DNA from: an uncultured Pelagibacteraceae bacterium | Lineage (GTDB): Bacteria > Pseudomonadota > Alphaproteobacteria > Pelagibacterales > Pelagibacteraceae | DNA length: 64,000 nucleotides | Assembly: GCA_902524945.1 (NCBI GenBank) | Contig: CABZFF010000001.1 | Location: forward strand, 62,001-126,000 | Reading direction: 5' to 3' | In this document: piece by piece, positions 34,549 through 43,167 of the stretch | How the letters are laid out: every line of letters begins with the position of its first letter | How positions within the stretch are numbered: the first letter of the stretch is position 1 | The notes under the pieces: model-generated | Databases searched by the model: none | What the model saw: only the letters and a program-made list of their open reading frames with translations | Told to the model about the DNA's origin: nothing | Position numbers and translations under genes: made by a program

Positions 34549-36488
34549 GATAAACACTCCTCATAGTTATTGCTTTCATTATTTGATTTTTGTTTTCCAG
34601 AGTAAACATTTTTTGTCACATCTGTTGAAGATCCATTGTTAACATTTTCAGCTCTCTGGATTGATTTGGATCTACAGTAATAAAGGCTTTTCAAACCTTT
34701 CTTCCACGCTTGAAAATGAATATCGTGAAGTTCTTTTTTATGTATATCTGCGGGTACGAAAATATTTACTGATTGTGCTTGTGAAATGTGAGGCGTCCTA
34801 TCTGCACCTAACTCAACGATCCATCTTTGATCGATTTCAAAAGCAGTTTTAAAAGTGTCTTTTTCGTTCGAAGTTAAAAAATTTAAATGAGATACGGATC
34901 CTTGATTGGTAGTAATGCTTGACCAAACTTCGTCTGTATCCTTGTTATATTTTTGAAGTATTTTTTTTAGATATTTATTTCTCACATTGAACGAACCCGA
35001 AAGCGTTTTATGAGTGTAGCTATTAGCTGCAATAGGTTCTATTCCCGGTGAAGATCCACCACAAATGATTGATATAGAGGCTGTTGGAGCTATTGCAGTT
35101 TTATTTGAAAATCTCTCCTTCATTCCATACTCTGCTGCATCAGGACATGAGCCTCTTTCATCGGCTAAAGTCTTTGAGGCTTCATCAACTTTCTCATGAA
35201 TATTTTGGAATATTTTTTTATTCCAAACTTTGCTCATTACTGATCCGAAGGGAATATTTTTTTGTTGAAAGTATGAATGTAATCCCATCACTCCAAGACC
35301 AACACTCCTTTCTCTCATTGCTGAATATTTTGCGTGAGCAAATTCGTCTGGGGCTCTATTAATAAAATCGGTCATAACGTTATCTAAAAATCTCATTACG
35401 TCTTCAACAAATTGAGGATCATCTTTCCATTGATCGTAAGTATCTAGATTTAATGATGATAAACAACAAACTGCTGTTCTTTGGTTTCCCTCATTATCAA
35501 TTCCAGTTGGTAATGTGATTTCACTGCAAAGATTAGATGTTTTAACTTTTAACCCAGCAAGCTTGTGATGTTGTGGAATTTGTCTGTTGACTGTATCAAT
35601 ATATACAATGTAAGGCTCTCCTGTTTCAATTCTTGCAGTCAATAATCTTATCCATAAATTTCTTGCTGGTATAGTCTGTTGAACAGATCCATCATAAGGA
35701 CTTCTCAATGCCCATTGACCATCTGTTTCTACTGCTCTCATGAATTCATCCGTTACTAAGACTCCATGATGTAAATTTAGTGATCTTCTGTTTACATCTC
35801 CACCAGTCGGTCTTCTCATTTCGATAAACTCTTCAATTTCAGGATGATCAATTTGTAAATAACAAGCTGCTGAACCTCTTCTTAAAGAACCTTGACTAAT
35901 TGCTAAAGTTAAAGAGTCCATAACTTTAATGAATGGAATTATTCCAGAAGTTTTTCCAACTTTTCCTATTTTTTCTCCAATAGATCGTAGATTTCCCCAA
36001 TAACTTCCAATACCGCCGCCTCTTGCTGCAAGCCAAACATTTTCTTCCCATAGATTTGTGATTCCCTCTAGACTGTCGCTAGCTTCGTTTAAAAAACATG
36101 AAATTGGTAATCCTCTTTCTGTACCACCATTTGACAAAACAGGTGTAGCAGGCATAAACCATAGGTTACTTATGTAATTGTAAATTCTCTGCGCATGTAA
36201 ATTATCATCAGCGTAAACGCTCGCTACTCTCGCAAATAAATCTTGAAAACTTTCGTTCTGACCTAAATATCTATCTGTAAGTGTAGCTCTTCCAAAATCA
36301 GTTAAATTTTCATCTCTCGACCTATCAATCTTGATAGTGATACCTTTCTCGTTTTGGAATAATTCAGTCTCTCCAGATAAAGAAAACAAATCAGGTTTTT
36401 TAGGTCCGTTGTTTTTTAGCTCGTTTTGGTTTTTTTGGCTTATTGAGCCGACAGCTTTCTCTATTGCCAATGATACACTTTTATTCAT
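34539..36488 (-). CDS. nrdA: Ribonucleoside-diphosphate reductase, class Ia alpha subunit
   Basis: A 649-residue catalytic subunit that reduces ribonucleotides to deoxyribonucleotides. The active-site cysteines are visible: GLPISCFLN and AVCCLSSLNL form the reducing pair, and SNLCSEITLP contains the thiyl-radical cysteine with its asparagine and glutamate. The tail CLSCQ carries the redox relay pair. The N-terminus runs directly into the catalytic region with no ATP-cone domain, making it about 110 residues shorter than the E. coli protein. Two possible NrdR boxes lie upstream. Confidence 0.95.
   Translation of the reverse strand: MNKSVSLAIEKAVGSISQKNQNELKNNGPKKPDLFSLSGETELFQNEKGITIKIDRSRDENLTDFGRATLTDRYLGQNESFQDLFARVASVYADDNLHAQRIYNYISNLWFMPATPVLSNGGTERGLPISCFLNEASDSLEGITNLWEENVWLAARGGGIGSYWGNLRSIGEKIGKVGKTSGIIPFIKVMDSLTLAISQGSLRRGSAACYLQIDHPEIEEFIEMRRPTGGDVNRRSLNLHHGVLVTDEFMRAVETDGQWALRSPYDGSVQQTIPARNLWIRLLTARIETGEPYIVYIDTVNRQIPQHHKLAGLKVKTSNLCSEITLPTGIDNEGNQRTAVCCLSSLNLDTYDQWKDDPQFVEDVMRFLDNVMTDFINRAPDEFAHAKYSAMRERSVGLGVMGLHSYFQQKNIPFGSVMSKVWNKKIFQNIHEKVDEASKTLADERGSCPDAAEYGMKERFSNKTAIAPTASISIICGGSSPGIEPIAANSYTHKTLSGSFNVRNKYLKKILQKYNKDTDEVWSSITTNQGSVSHLNFLTSNEKDTFKTAFEIDQRWIVELGADRTPHISQAQSVNIFVPADIHKKELHDIHFQAWKKGLKSLYYCRSKSIQRAENVNNGSSTDVTKNVYSGKQKSNNESNNYEECLSCQ
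34557..34562 (-). promoter_or_regulatory. Shine-Dalgarno site that decides the nrdB start
   Basis: GAGGAG inside the last codons of nrdA is eight bases from ATG at 34548. This spacing supports that ATG over an in-frame GTG at 34557. Confidence 0.7.
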
Positions 36489-36520
36489 ATTTTTCCTGTT
36501 TTACTTGATTTGTTAACAAA

Positions 36521-36566
36521 ACAACTACATGTTGTGTTACGAATATGTTAATATACTATATAACAT
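36521..36566 (-). promoter_or_regulatory. Putative NrdR boxes upstream of nrdA
   Basis: ACAACTACATGTTGTG (36521-36536) is a near-palindrome. ATATACTATATAACAT (36551-36566) lies about 30 bases away, close to three helical turns. Both resemble the 16-base NrdR operator (acaCwAtATaTwGtgt), which usually occurs in pairs at this spacing before nrd genes. The second match is partial. No nrdR gene is in the window. Confidence 0.45.
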
Positions 36567-36673
36567 CGAAATCAATAGAACATTATAAGAACATCTGATT
36601 AATTTTGCAAGTGGAAAGTTTTGTTAATAAACATTTAATAACAAATGCCTATATTCTCTAGTATTTATTACTA

Positions 36674-38116
36674 ATGAAAATCAATCCAAACGGTTTTAGA
36701 GAGTATGACGCTAGATGGATCTTTGAAAAAGACATCGATATTGAGGGAATCACAAATTTAGGTAAAGGGCTTGGAACTCAAATTATTCAAAGCACTAAAA
36801 TAAAAAATCCAAGAGTGATTGTTGGTCATGATTATAGATCTTATAGTGAAAAAATTAAAAAAGCTCTTACAGATGGTTTAATTTCAACTGGATGCAATGT
36901 TGAGGATGTAGGATTATCTCTTTCTCCAATGGTTTATTTTGCTCAGTTTAATTTAAACTCAGATGCCATAGCTATGGTAACTGCTAGCCATAATGAGAAC
37001 GGTTGGACAGGTGTAAAAATGGGTATTCAAAAAGGTTTAACACATGCGCCAGAAGAAATGGCAAACTTAAAAGATATTACTTTAAATAACAATTTTTTAG
37101 ATGGAAAAGGATCATTAAAAAAAGTTGATGATTTTAAAAAAGTATATATTCAAGATTTAATTAAAAAAAATAAGATAAATAAAAAAATAAAAGCAGTAGT
37201 TGCTTGTGGTAACGGTACAGCAGGAATATTTGCTCCAGAAATTTTAAAAGGCATTGGATGCGAGGTCGTAGAATTAGATTGTAACTTAGATTGGTCCTTT
37301 CCTAAATATAACCCAAATCCTGAGGATCTTGAAATGCTACATGCTATAGCTAAAGCTGTAAAAGATAATAAAGCCGATATTGGATTTGGTTTTGATGGAG
37401 ATGGAGATAGATGTGGAGTAATAGATGAAGAAGGGAATGAAATATTCTCGGATAAAATTGGTTTACTAATTGCAAGGAATCTTTCAAGTAAACATAAAAA
37501 TTCAAAATTTATCGTCGACGTAAAATCAACTGGACTATTTAAAAATGATAAAATCTTGGAAGAAAATGGATGTGAAACTATATATTGGAAAACTGGACAT
37601 TCGCACATTAAAAGGAAAGTTAATAAGGAAAAAGCATTAGCAGGTTTTGAAAAGAGCGGACATTTTTTCTTTAATCAACCTTTGGGTTATGGATATGATG
37701 ATGGGATTAATTCAGCAATACAAGTTTGTCGCCTTATCGTAGATCAAAACAAAAAAATAAGTGAAATTATAAGATCATTACCGGTAACTTATCAAACCCC
37801 AACGATGGCTCCGTATTGTAAAGATGAAGAGAAATATAAAGTAGTTGATGAAATGGTAAAAGAGGTAAAGAAATTAAAAGATGAAGGTATTAAAATTGAT
37901 AATCAGAGTATTATTGAAGTATTGACAGTTAATGGTGTGAGATTTTCTTTTGAGGATGGATCTTGGGGTTTAATAAGAGCATCATCGAATAAGCCATCTT
38001 TAGTGATTGTAACTGAAAGTACAAAATCAAATGAAAGAAAGAAAAAAATATTTGAATTTATAGATAATCTTTTGCAAAAAACTGGAAAGATTGGAGACTA
38101 CGATCAAAAAATTTAA
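36674..38116 (+). CDS. Phosphomannomutase/phosphoglucomutase
   Basis: A 480-residue alpha-D-phosphohexomutase. The phosphoserine loop is VTASHNENGWTGVKM near residue 100, the metal loop is FDGDGDRCGV near residue 237, the sugar-binding loop GFEKSGHFFF carries the Glu and Ser that recognise the sugar, and the C-terminal phosphate loop is RASSNKPSLV. It would interconvert hexose 1- and 6-phosphates for surface polysaccharides. It is divergent from nrdA across the largest spacer of the window. A 152-codon open frame on the opposite strand is a coding shadow. Confidence 0.93.
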   Translation: MKINPNGFREYDARWIFEKDIDIEGITNLGKGLGTQIIQSTKIKNPRVIVGHDYRSYSEKIKKALTDGLISTGCNVEDVGLSLSPMVYFAQFNLNSDAIAMVTASHNENGWTGVKMGIQKGLTHAPEEMANLKDITLNNNFLDGKGSLKKVDDFKKVYIQDLIKKNKINKKIKAVVACGNGTAGIFAPEILKGIGCEVVELDCNLDWSFPKYNPNPEDLEMLHAIAKAVKDNKADIGFGFDGDGDRCGVIDEEGNEIFSDKIGLLIARNLSSKHKNSKFIVDVKSTGLFKNDKILEENGCETIYWKTGHSHIKRKVNKEKALAGFEKSGHFFFNQPLGYGYDDGINSAIQVCRLIVDQNKKISEIIRSLPVTYQTPTMAPYCKDEEKYKVVDEMVKEVKKLKDEGIKIDNQSIIEVLTVNGVRFSFEDGSWGLIRASSNKPSLVIVTESTKSNERKKKIFEFIDNLLQKTGKIGDYDQKI

Positions 38117-38943
38117 AGTTTAAAATATTCGTATAAGAATCTGGTTCCAATAACTATAAGAAACAATCCAAAATATTTAGTCATTCTCATTTTATCAACT
38201 CTATGGCTAGCCTTAGCCCCTAATCTTGCCATAAAAGCAGTAATTGGGAAAAAAACTAGAAAGGCTGGAATGTTTAAAAAGCCTATGCTCAAAGGTAAAT
38301 CAGCATCTAGATACGACCCAGAAATTAAAAAACCTCCTGCACCAAATAAAGCAATAATAAAACCAATTGCAGCCGCACTGCCAATAGCTTTGTTAATTGG
38401 ATAACCAAAAAATTTTAAGATTGGAACATTCATTACTGCTCCACCAATACCCATTGGTGCAGAAATAAAGCCGCTTACAATCCCTGAAATTGCTTTCGAA
38501 AATAATCCTATTTTGATTTCTATATTTGTTTCTTTTTCTTTTAAAAACAGTAAGTAAAACGCAAGAACATAAACAACTATAGTAAAAAATAATATCAAAG
38601 GTTTTGTTTCTAAACTTGCAGCAAAAATTGTTCCTAGAATTACTCCAGTAGCAACAAAAAAACCAAAGCCTTTAACAATGCTAAAATCAACAGCTTTGTG
38701 CTGATGGTGAGTTAATACGGAAACAGTTGAGGTCGGTATGATAATTCCAAACGAGGTTCCTACAGCTAGATGCATAACATAAGCCGTTTCTATTCCAGAA
38801 AAGCTGAATATATAAAATAATATAGGGACTGTTACTAACCCTCCCCCAATACCAAAAAGTCCAGCAGCAAACCCAGCTGGTATTGCAGTAGCAATCATTA
38901 TTAAAACTAAATAAATAATTTCTGATTGTGAAAGGATATCCAA
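38113..38943 (-). CDS. TSUP family (TauE/SafE) membrane exporter
   Basis: A 276-residue integral membrane protein with eight or so hydrophobic helices in two similar halves. AGFAAGLFGIGGGLVTVPIL near residue 24 and VSGFISAPMGIGGAVMNVPIL near residue 153 are the paired TauE/SafE motifs. Such proteins move sulfite, sulfonates or other sulfur oxyanions. It overlaps the stop of the phosphohexomutase gene by four bases on the opposite strand. It follows dusA on the same strand by two bases. Confidence 0.9.
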   Translation of the reverse strand: MDILSQSEIIYLVLIMIATAIPAGFAAGLFGIGGGLVTVPILFYIFSFSGIETAYVMHLAVGTSFGIIIPTSTVSVLTHHQHKAVDFSIVKGFGFFVATGVILGTIFAASLETKPLILFFTIVVYVLAFYLLFLKEKETNIEIKIGLFSKAISGIVSGFISAPMGIGGAVMNVPILKFFGYPINKAIGSAAAIGFIIALFGAGGFLISGSYLDADLPLSIGFLNIPAFLVFFPITAFMARLGAKASHRVDKMRMTKYFGLFLIVIGTRFLYEYFKL

Positions 38944-38945
38944 AA

Positions 38946-39929
38946 CTATCTCTCTAAAGATATAGGATTAGTTTTTCTAACTTGATCCATAATATGATTT
39001 ACTTTTTGTAAATCAGCATCCCTTATGCACATGTTTTTAGATAAATATTGTTTCCAGGTTTTTGAACCATTTTGTCCATGAAACAAACCTACCGTATGTC
39101 TCATTATATGATTTAATTGTATACCTTTTGATGTTTGTTCTTGAATATAAGGAATTAGATTTTCCATAACTTCTGCTCTTGTTGGTACATTTTCATTTTT
39201 AAAAATTTTTTTTTCAATATCTGCCAAAAAATAAGGTGAATGATAGATAGCTCTACCAATCATTACGCCGTCTACTTTCGTTAAATGATTTTTAATTTCT
39301 TCTATTGTTTTTATGCCTCCATTAATAATTATTTCATCATCCTGGAAATAATCTTTCAATTTATAAACAAATTCATATTTCAATAATGGAATATTCAGAT
39401 TTTCTTTTGGAGTGAGTTTTTTAAGTAAAGCTTTTCTTGCATGAATTATAAATTTTTTTGAACCTGCATCTTTAGTTGTTTGAATAAAAGATTTTAGAAA
39501 CTCAAAATTTTCAATATCGTTGTAGCCTATTCTTGTTTTAATTGTTACAGGTAATTTAGTTGCTTTAGTCATTGCTTCAATACATTTAGCTACAAGATCT
39601 GGTTCCTGCATTAAACATGCGCCGAATTTATTTTTTTGTACTTTTTTACTTGGGCAGCCTAAATTTAAATTTATTTCTTTATATCCGTAGTCTTCAGAAA
39701 TCTTACATGCTTCGGCTAGCTCGTTTGGATTCGATCCGCCGACTTGAAGTGTCACTGGATTATTTATTTTTTTAAATGAAAGCAGTTTAGATCTATCTCC
39801 TCTTATTATTGCATTAGCAACAATCATCTCCGTGTACAAATGTATATTTTTGCTAATTAGACTAAGAAAATAAATTTCGTGCTTATCAGTGCAATCCATC
39901 ATAGGCGCAACTGAAACAGTTTTCATCAT
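38946..39929 (-). CDS. dusA: tRNA-dihydrouridine synthase A
   Basis: A 327-residue flavin enzyme that reduces uridine in the tRNA D-loop. Motifs are VAPMMDCTDKHE at the start, LQVGGSNPNELAEA, NLNLGCPSKKVQKNKFGACLM with the catalytic cysteine, and VDGVMIGRAIYHSPYFL near the C-terminal end of the barrel. The MMDCTD form and length match DusA rather than DusB or DusC. It lies between rpoZ, three bases upstream, and the TSUP gene. Confidence 0.93.
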   Translation of the reverse strand: MMKTVSVAPMMDCTDKHEIYFLSLISKNIHLYTEMIVANAIIRGDRSKLLSFKKINNPVTLQVGGSNPNELAEACKISEDYGYKEINLNLGCPSKKVQKNKFGACLMQEPDLVAKCIEAMTKATKLPVTIKTRIGYNDIENFEFLKSFIQTTKDAGSKKFIIHARKALLKKLTPKENLNIPLLKYEFVYKLKDYFQDDEIIINGGIKTIEEIKNHLTKVDGVMIGRAIYHSPYFLADIEKKIFKNENVPTRAEVMENLIPYIQEQTSKGIQLNHIMRHTVGLFHGQNGSKTWKQYLSKNMCIRDADLQKVNHIMDQVRKTNPISLER

Positions 39930-39932
39930 AAT

Positions 39933-40430
39933 CTACTCTGATTTGTTTTCCTCTGCTGGGACTTCTTCGCTTAATTCAAGAGGAGCTTCCTCGGTGTCTA
40001 AGTTTTCTTCTTTAATCTCTGGTTGTTCTGCCTTTAGCTCTGAAAGGGCTTCGTCAGCTAAACTTGGTTTTTTAACTTCCGGAATTCTTCTTGTTCTTTT
40101 TGATGGTAATATTGCTACACCGCTCTTAGAAACTTGACCTTTGTATAAACTTTCGAAATCATCATTTGTCTCCTCTTCTATTTCTTCTTGTTGATCGGAC
40201 TCATCTGGTTCTTTTCTTAATCTTTTAATCGCGTTAGCTTCAACTTCCTTAACATCTATTTTTCCATCTCCAATTTCTCTTAATGATATAATTGTTCGTT
40301 TGTCATTATCTTCATCAACTAACATTGGAGCACCAGCATTTAATTGTACTGTTCTCTCTTTAGCTAACAAAACCAGATCATATTGATTATCAACTTTTTC
40401 TAAACAGTCTTCTACGGTAATTCTTGCCAT
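39933..40430 (-). CDS. rpoZ: DNA-directed RNA polymerase omega subunit
   Basis: A 165-residue omega subunit. The N-terminal 60 residues are typical (MARITVEDCLEKVDNQYDLV, then KRTIISLREIGDGKI). The rest is an acidic, low-complexity extension rich in Glu, Asp and Lys, with the tail EEAPLELSEEVPAEENKSE. Alphaproteobacterial omegas are often extended, but this one roughly doubles the core. It precedes dusA. No spoT/relA gene follows, unlike in E. coli. Confidence 0.92.
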   Translation of the reverse strand: MARITVEDCLEKVDNQYDLVLLAKERTVQLNAGAPMLVDEDNDKRTIISLREIGDGKIDVKEVEANAIKRLRKEPDESDQQEEIEEETNDDFESLYKGQVSKSGVAILPSKRTRRIPEVKKPSLADEALSELKAEQPEIKEENLDTEEAPLELSEEVPAEENKSE

Positions 40431-40468
40431 GATGCAGAGTGTATATTCAAATAATCTTAAGAAATCAA

Positions 40469-41683
40469 TTATTTTCTAAGCTTAATAGGTTCAAGCTTAT
40501 TTCTTATTAATATTAAAAGAAATAACGAAATAACTATGTATATGCCTGATACAAAAGCAATATTTTCAATTGAAAAACCATTGTCGATCATTAAACCAAA
40601 TACTGCTGTTCCAAAAGCAGTTGAAAACACCATAAAAGCTGTGGTCAAAGCTTTGATAGATCCAATAAATTTTACTCCATATATTTCAGCCCAAGTAGAT
40701 GATCCAAGCACGTTAGCTAATCCATTTGAAATACCCACTAAACCTAAAAAAATAAACGCCGAAATTTCTTGTTGATAATAAAATAATACAAACATTGATA
40801 TTAAAAGAGGTATATTCATAATTGGAATTAATTTTCTGCTTGTAAATTTATCAACTAAAAAACCTGAAAAGAATAATGTTATAATTGAAGCTAATGAATA
40901 AATCATAAATGCTTTTGGTATTGTGTAAATATTCCACATTTTTGAGTCTGAAATAAATGACTGATATACAAATACTCCGGTGGCTATCCAAGGCATTGCA
41001 AGCATATTCAGTGAGATAATATAAAACCTATAATCTTTAATTACTTCTCTTCTTCTCCAGCTTTTAATTTTAAAATCTTTTATTGGATCTAAATCTTTTT
41101 CTCTAGAATCTAATTTAATTTTTTTAATTGTATTTAAAACTACAAACGGTAAAAATAAAATTATTATAATTGCTATTCCTTGCCAAACTGATCTCCAAGA
41201 ATAAATTACAAACAGATAAGTTACTAATACCGGTAAAATAAATTCTGCAGATGACAATCCAAACCAAATTGTGCTTAGAGCTTTTCCTCTAGACCTTTCA
41301 AAAAATCTTGAGATTGTAGTCGTAGAGGTATGGCTCATTAAGCCTTGACCGGAGAATCTCATTAAAAATATACCAATCGATAAAAACATAATACTATTGA
41401 TAAAGGAAAAAAATAAAGATGAAAAAAATAATAATAAGATTACAAAAAAAGAATAATAGATTATTTGATATTCATCGATTTTTTTCCCGACCCATATTAG
41501 TAAGAGACTAGAAAATATTGTTGCAGTTGCATAAATATTTCCAAATTGTCCGTGGGTTATACCTAATTCATTTCTAATTGGTGCGTTAAACAATCCCAAA
41601 AAAAAACTCTGTCCAAAACTTGAAAAAAATGTAAATATAAATCCAAATATAATTACTTTTTTATTTATTGAGAGGTTAATCAT
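40469..41683 (-). CDS. Major facilitator superfamily transporter
   Basis: A 404-residue membrane protein with about twelve helices in two halves. The loop WVGKKIDEYQI between helices 2 and 3 and FLVDKFTSRKLIPI in the second half are the MFS A-like motifs. MRFSGQGLMSH in helix 4 resembles the oxalate:formate antiporter/monocarboxylate branch. The substrate is unknown. Its ATG is only two bases from the ATG of the divergent dehydrogenase gene, so the start is fixed by the first membrane helix, which begins within ten residues. Confidence 0.88.
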   Translation of the reverse strand: MINLSINKKVIIFGFIFTFFSSFGQSFFLGLFNAPIRNELGITHGQFGNIYATATIFSSLLLIWVGKKIDEYQIIYYSFFVILLLFFSSLFFSFINSIMFLSIGIFLMRFSGQGLMSHTSTTTISRFFERSRGKALSTIWFGLSSAEFILPVLVTYLFVIYSWRSVWQGIAIIIILFLPFVVLNTIKKIKLDSREKDLDPIKDFKIKSWRRREVIKDYRFYIISLNMLAMPWIATGVFVYQSFISDSKMWNIYTIPKAFMIYSLASIITLFFSGFLVDKFTSRKLIPIMNIPLLISMFVLFYYQQEISAFIFLGLVGISNGLANVLGSSTWAEIYGVKFIGSIKALTTAFMVFSTAFGTAVFGLMIDNGFSIENIAFVSGIYIVISLFLLILIRNKLEPIKLRK

Positions 41684-41685
41684 TT

Positions 41686-42555
41686 ATGAGTTGTAAAGTT
41701 GCTTTCATAGGTTTGGGTGTTATGGGTTACCCTATGGCAGGTTATATATCAAAAGGTGGTCATGATGTAACTGTTTATAATCGAACAAAAGCTAAAGCAG
41801 AAAAATGGGTCAAAGAATACAAAGGTAAAATAGCAGATAATCCAATGGATGCTGCAAAAGATTGCGATTTTATTTTTACATGTGTCGGAAACGATAATGA
41901 TTTAAGAGAGGTGACTTTAGGTGAGAAAGGTTTATTTAAAACTGCAAAAAAAGGTGCAATTTATGTAGATAATACTACTGCATCTGCAAATATCGCTAGA
42001 GAACTTTATAAAGAAGCAAAAACAAAAGGATTTGATTTCTTGGATGCCCCTATTTCAGGCGGACAAGCTGGAGCAGAAGGTGGAATTTTAACTGTCATGG
42101 TTGGCGGAGATAAGTCTCCTTATAAAAAGGCTGAACCAGTGATCGATTGCTATAGTAAAAAAATTAAACTTCTTGGTCCATCAGGAAGTGGTCAGTTAAC
42201 TAAGATGGTAAACCAAATTTGCATTGCAGGTTTAGTACAAGGATTATCAGAAGCAATAAATTTTGGAATGAATGCAGGATTAAATATGCATGATGTGATT
42301 GAGGTAATTTCAAAAGGTGCAGCTCAATCTTGGCAAATGGAAAATAGACATAAAACAATGATTGAAGATAAATTTGATTATGGTTTTGCAGTTGATTGGA
42401 TGAGAAAAGATTTAAAAATAGCGATGGATGAAGCTAATAAAAATAACTCAGCTTTACCTATCACAAAAATAATTGATGAATATTATGCTGAAGTCCAAAA
42501 AATGGGTGGTCAAAGATGGGATACTTCTAGCTTAATCAAAAGATTTAGAAAATAA
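41686..42555 (+). CDS. 3-Hydroxyisobutyrate dehydrogenase family oxidoreductase
   Basis: A 289-residue beta-hydroxyacid dehydrogenase. The NAD(P) loop is GLGVMGYPMAG at residues 9-19, with YNRTKAKAEKW afterwards. DAPISGGQAGAEGG near residue 121 is the substrate-binding signature, and GSGQLTKMVNQ near residue 166 has the catalytic lysine. Candidates are 3-hydroxyisobutyrate, tartronate semialdehyde or related substrates. A GAGAGG site ten bases before the ATG lies inside the divergent MFS gene. The next gene starts three bases after the stop. Confidence 0.9.
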   Translation: MSCKVAFIGLGVMGYPMAGYISKGGHDVTVYNRTKAKAEKWVKEYKGKIADNPMDAAKDCDFIFTCVGNDNDLREVTLGEKGLFKTAKKGAIYVDNTTASANIARELYKEAKTKGFDFLDAPISGGQAGAEGGILTVMVGGDKSPYKKAEPVIDCYSKKIKLLGPSGSGQLTKMVNQICIAGLVQGLSEAINFGMNAGLNMHDVIEVISKGAAQSWQMENRHKTMIEDKFDYGFAVDWMRKDLKIAMDEANKNNSALPITKIIDEYYAEVQKMGGQRWDTSSLIKRFRK

Positions 42556-42558
42556 ATT

Positions 42559-43167
42559 GTGTCAGAAGCAGTAAGTTACTACGAAGATTCAACAGAGATA
42601 GAAAAGAAGATATGGGATCTGTTGTCTAATGCAGTCAAAGACAGATCATCAGAATTCAGAACACCTGTATTTATTTGCGGTAACGATAAAGATCTTGATG
42701 GTAGAGTTGTTGTTCTTAGAAAAGCAGATCAACAAAATAATTTTATTCAATATCATAGTGATATTAGATCCTTAAAAATTGAGAAAATAAAAAAAAATCC
42801 CAAATGTTCTATTTTATTTTATGGCAAGGAAGAAAAAATACAGCTTAGAGTTAAAGCTGAATGTGAAGTAAATTATAATAATGATATCACAAAAGAGTCT
42901 TGGGAAAAAACAGGTCACATTAGCAGAAAATGTTACTTGGTTACTAATGGACCTGGAACAAAGTCTGAAAAACCGACCTCAGGTTTAGATAATAAGTTTG
43001 ACAATTTTGATTTTACTAATGAAGAAAGCGAAGCCGGTTATAAAAACTTTTGTGTCATAAGGTGCAACATTAAAAGTATTGAATGGCTTTATTTAGCAGC
43101 CAAAGGTCATCGAAGAGCTTTAATTGATTTGAATGGTTCTAAAAAATTTACTTGGCTAATTCCCTAA
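42559..43167 (+). CDS. Pyridoxamine 5'-phosphate oxidase-like flavoprotein
   Basis: A 202-residue split-barrel FMN-binding protein. DGRVVVLRKADQ near residue 48, the YHSDIRSLKIEKIKKNPKC segment, and WLYLAAKGHRRAL near the C-terminus are the PNPOx/Alr4036 pattern. It is not the canonical PdxH, because the C-terminal substrate motif differs. The start is GTG at 42559, three bases after the dehydrogenase stop; no ATG is suitable. It ends in a 12-base overlap with the convergent polysaccharide-lyase-like gene. Confidence 0.8.
   Translation: MSEAVSYYEDSTEIEKKIWDLLSNAVKDRSSEFRTPVFICGNDKDLDGRVVVLRKADQQNNFIQYHSDIRSLKIEKIKKNPKCSILFYGKEEKIQLRVKAECEVNYNNDITKESWEKTGHISRKCYLVTNGPGTKSEKPTSGLDNKFDNFDFTNEESEAGYKNFCVIRCNIKSIEWLYLAAKGHRRALIDLNGSKKFTWLIP

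Noticed and set aside
34549-34557. GTG at 34557 as the nrdB start
   Set aside because: A GAGGAG site is correctly spaced for ATG at 34548 and overlaps the GTG itself.
37150-37608. 152-codon open frame on the minus strand inside the phosphohexomutase gene
   Set aside because: It lies opposite a clear, full-length phosphohexomutase, is low-complexity (Ser/Pro/Leu-rich) as expected from the reverse of that codon use, and has no family motif.
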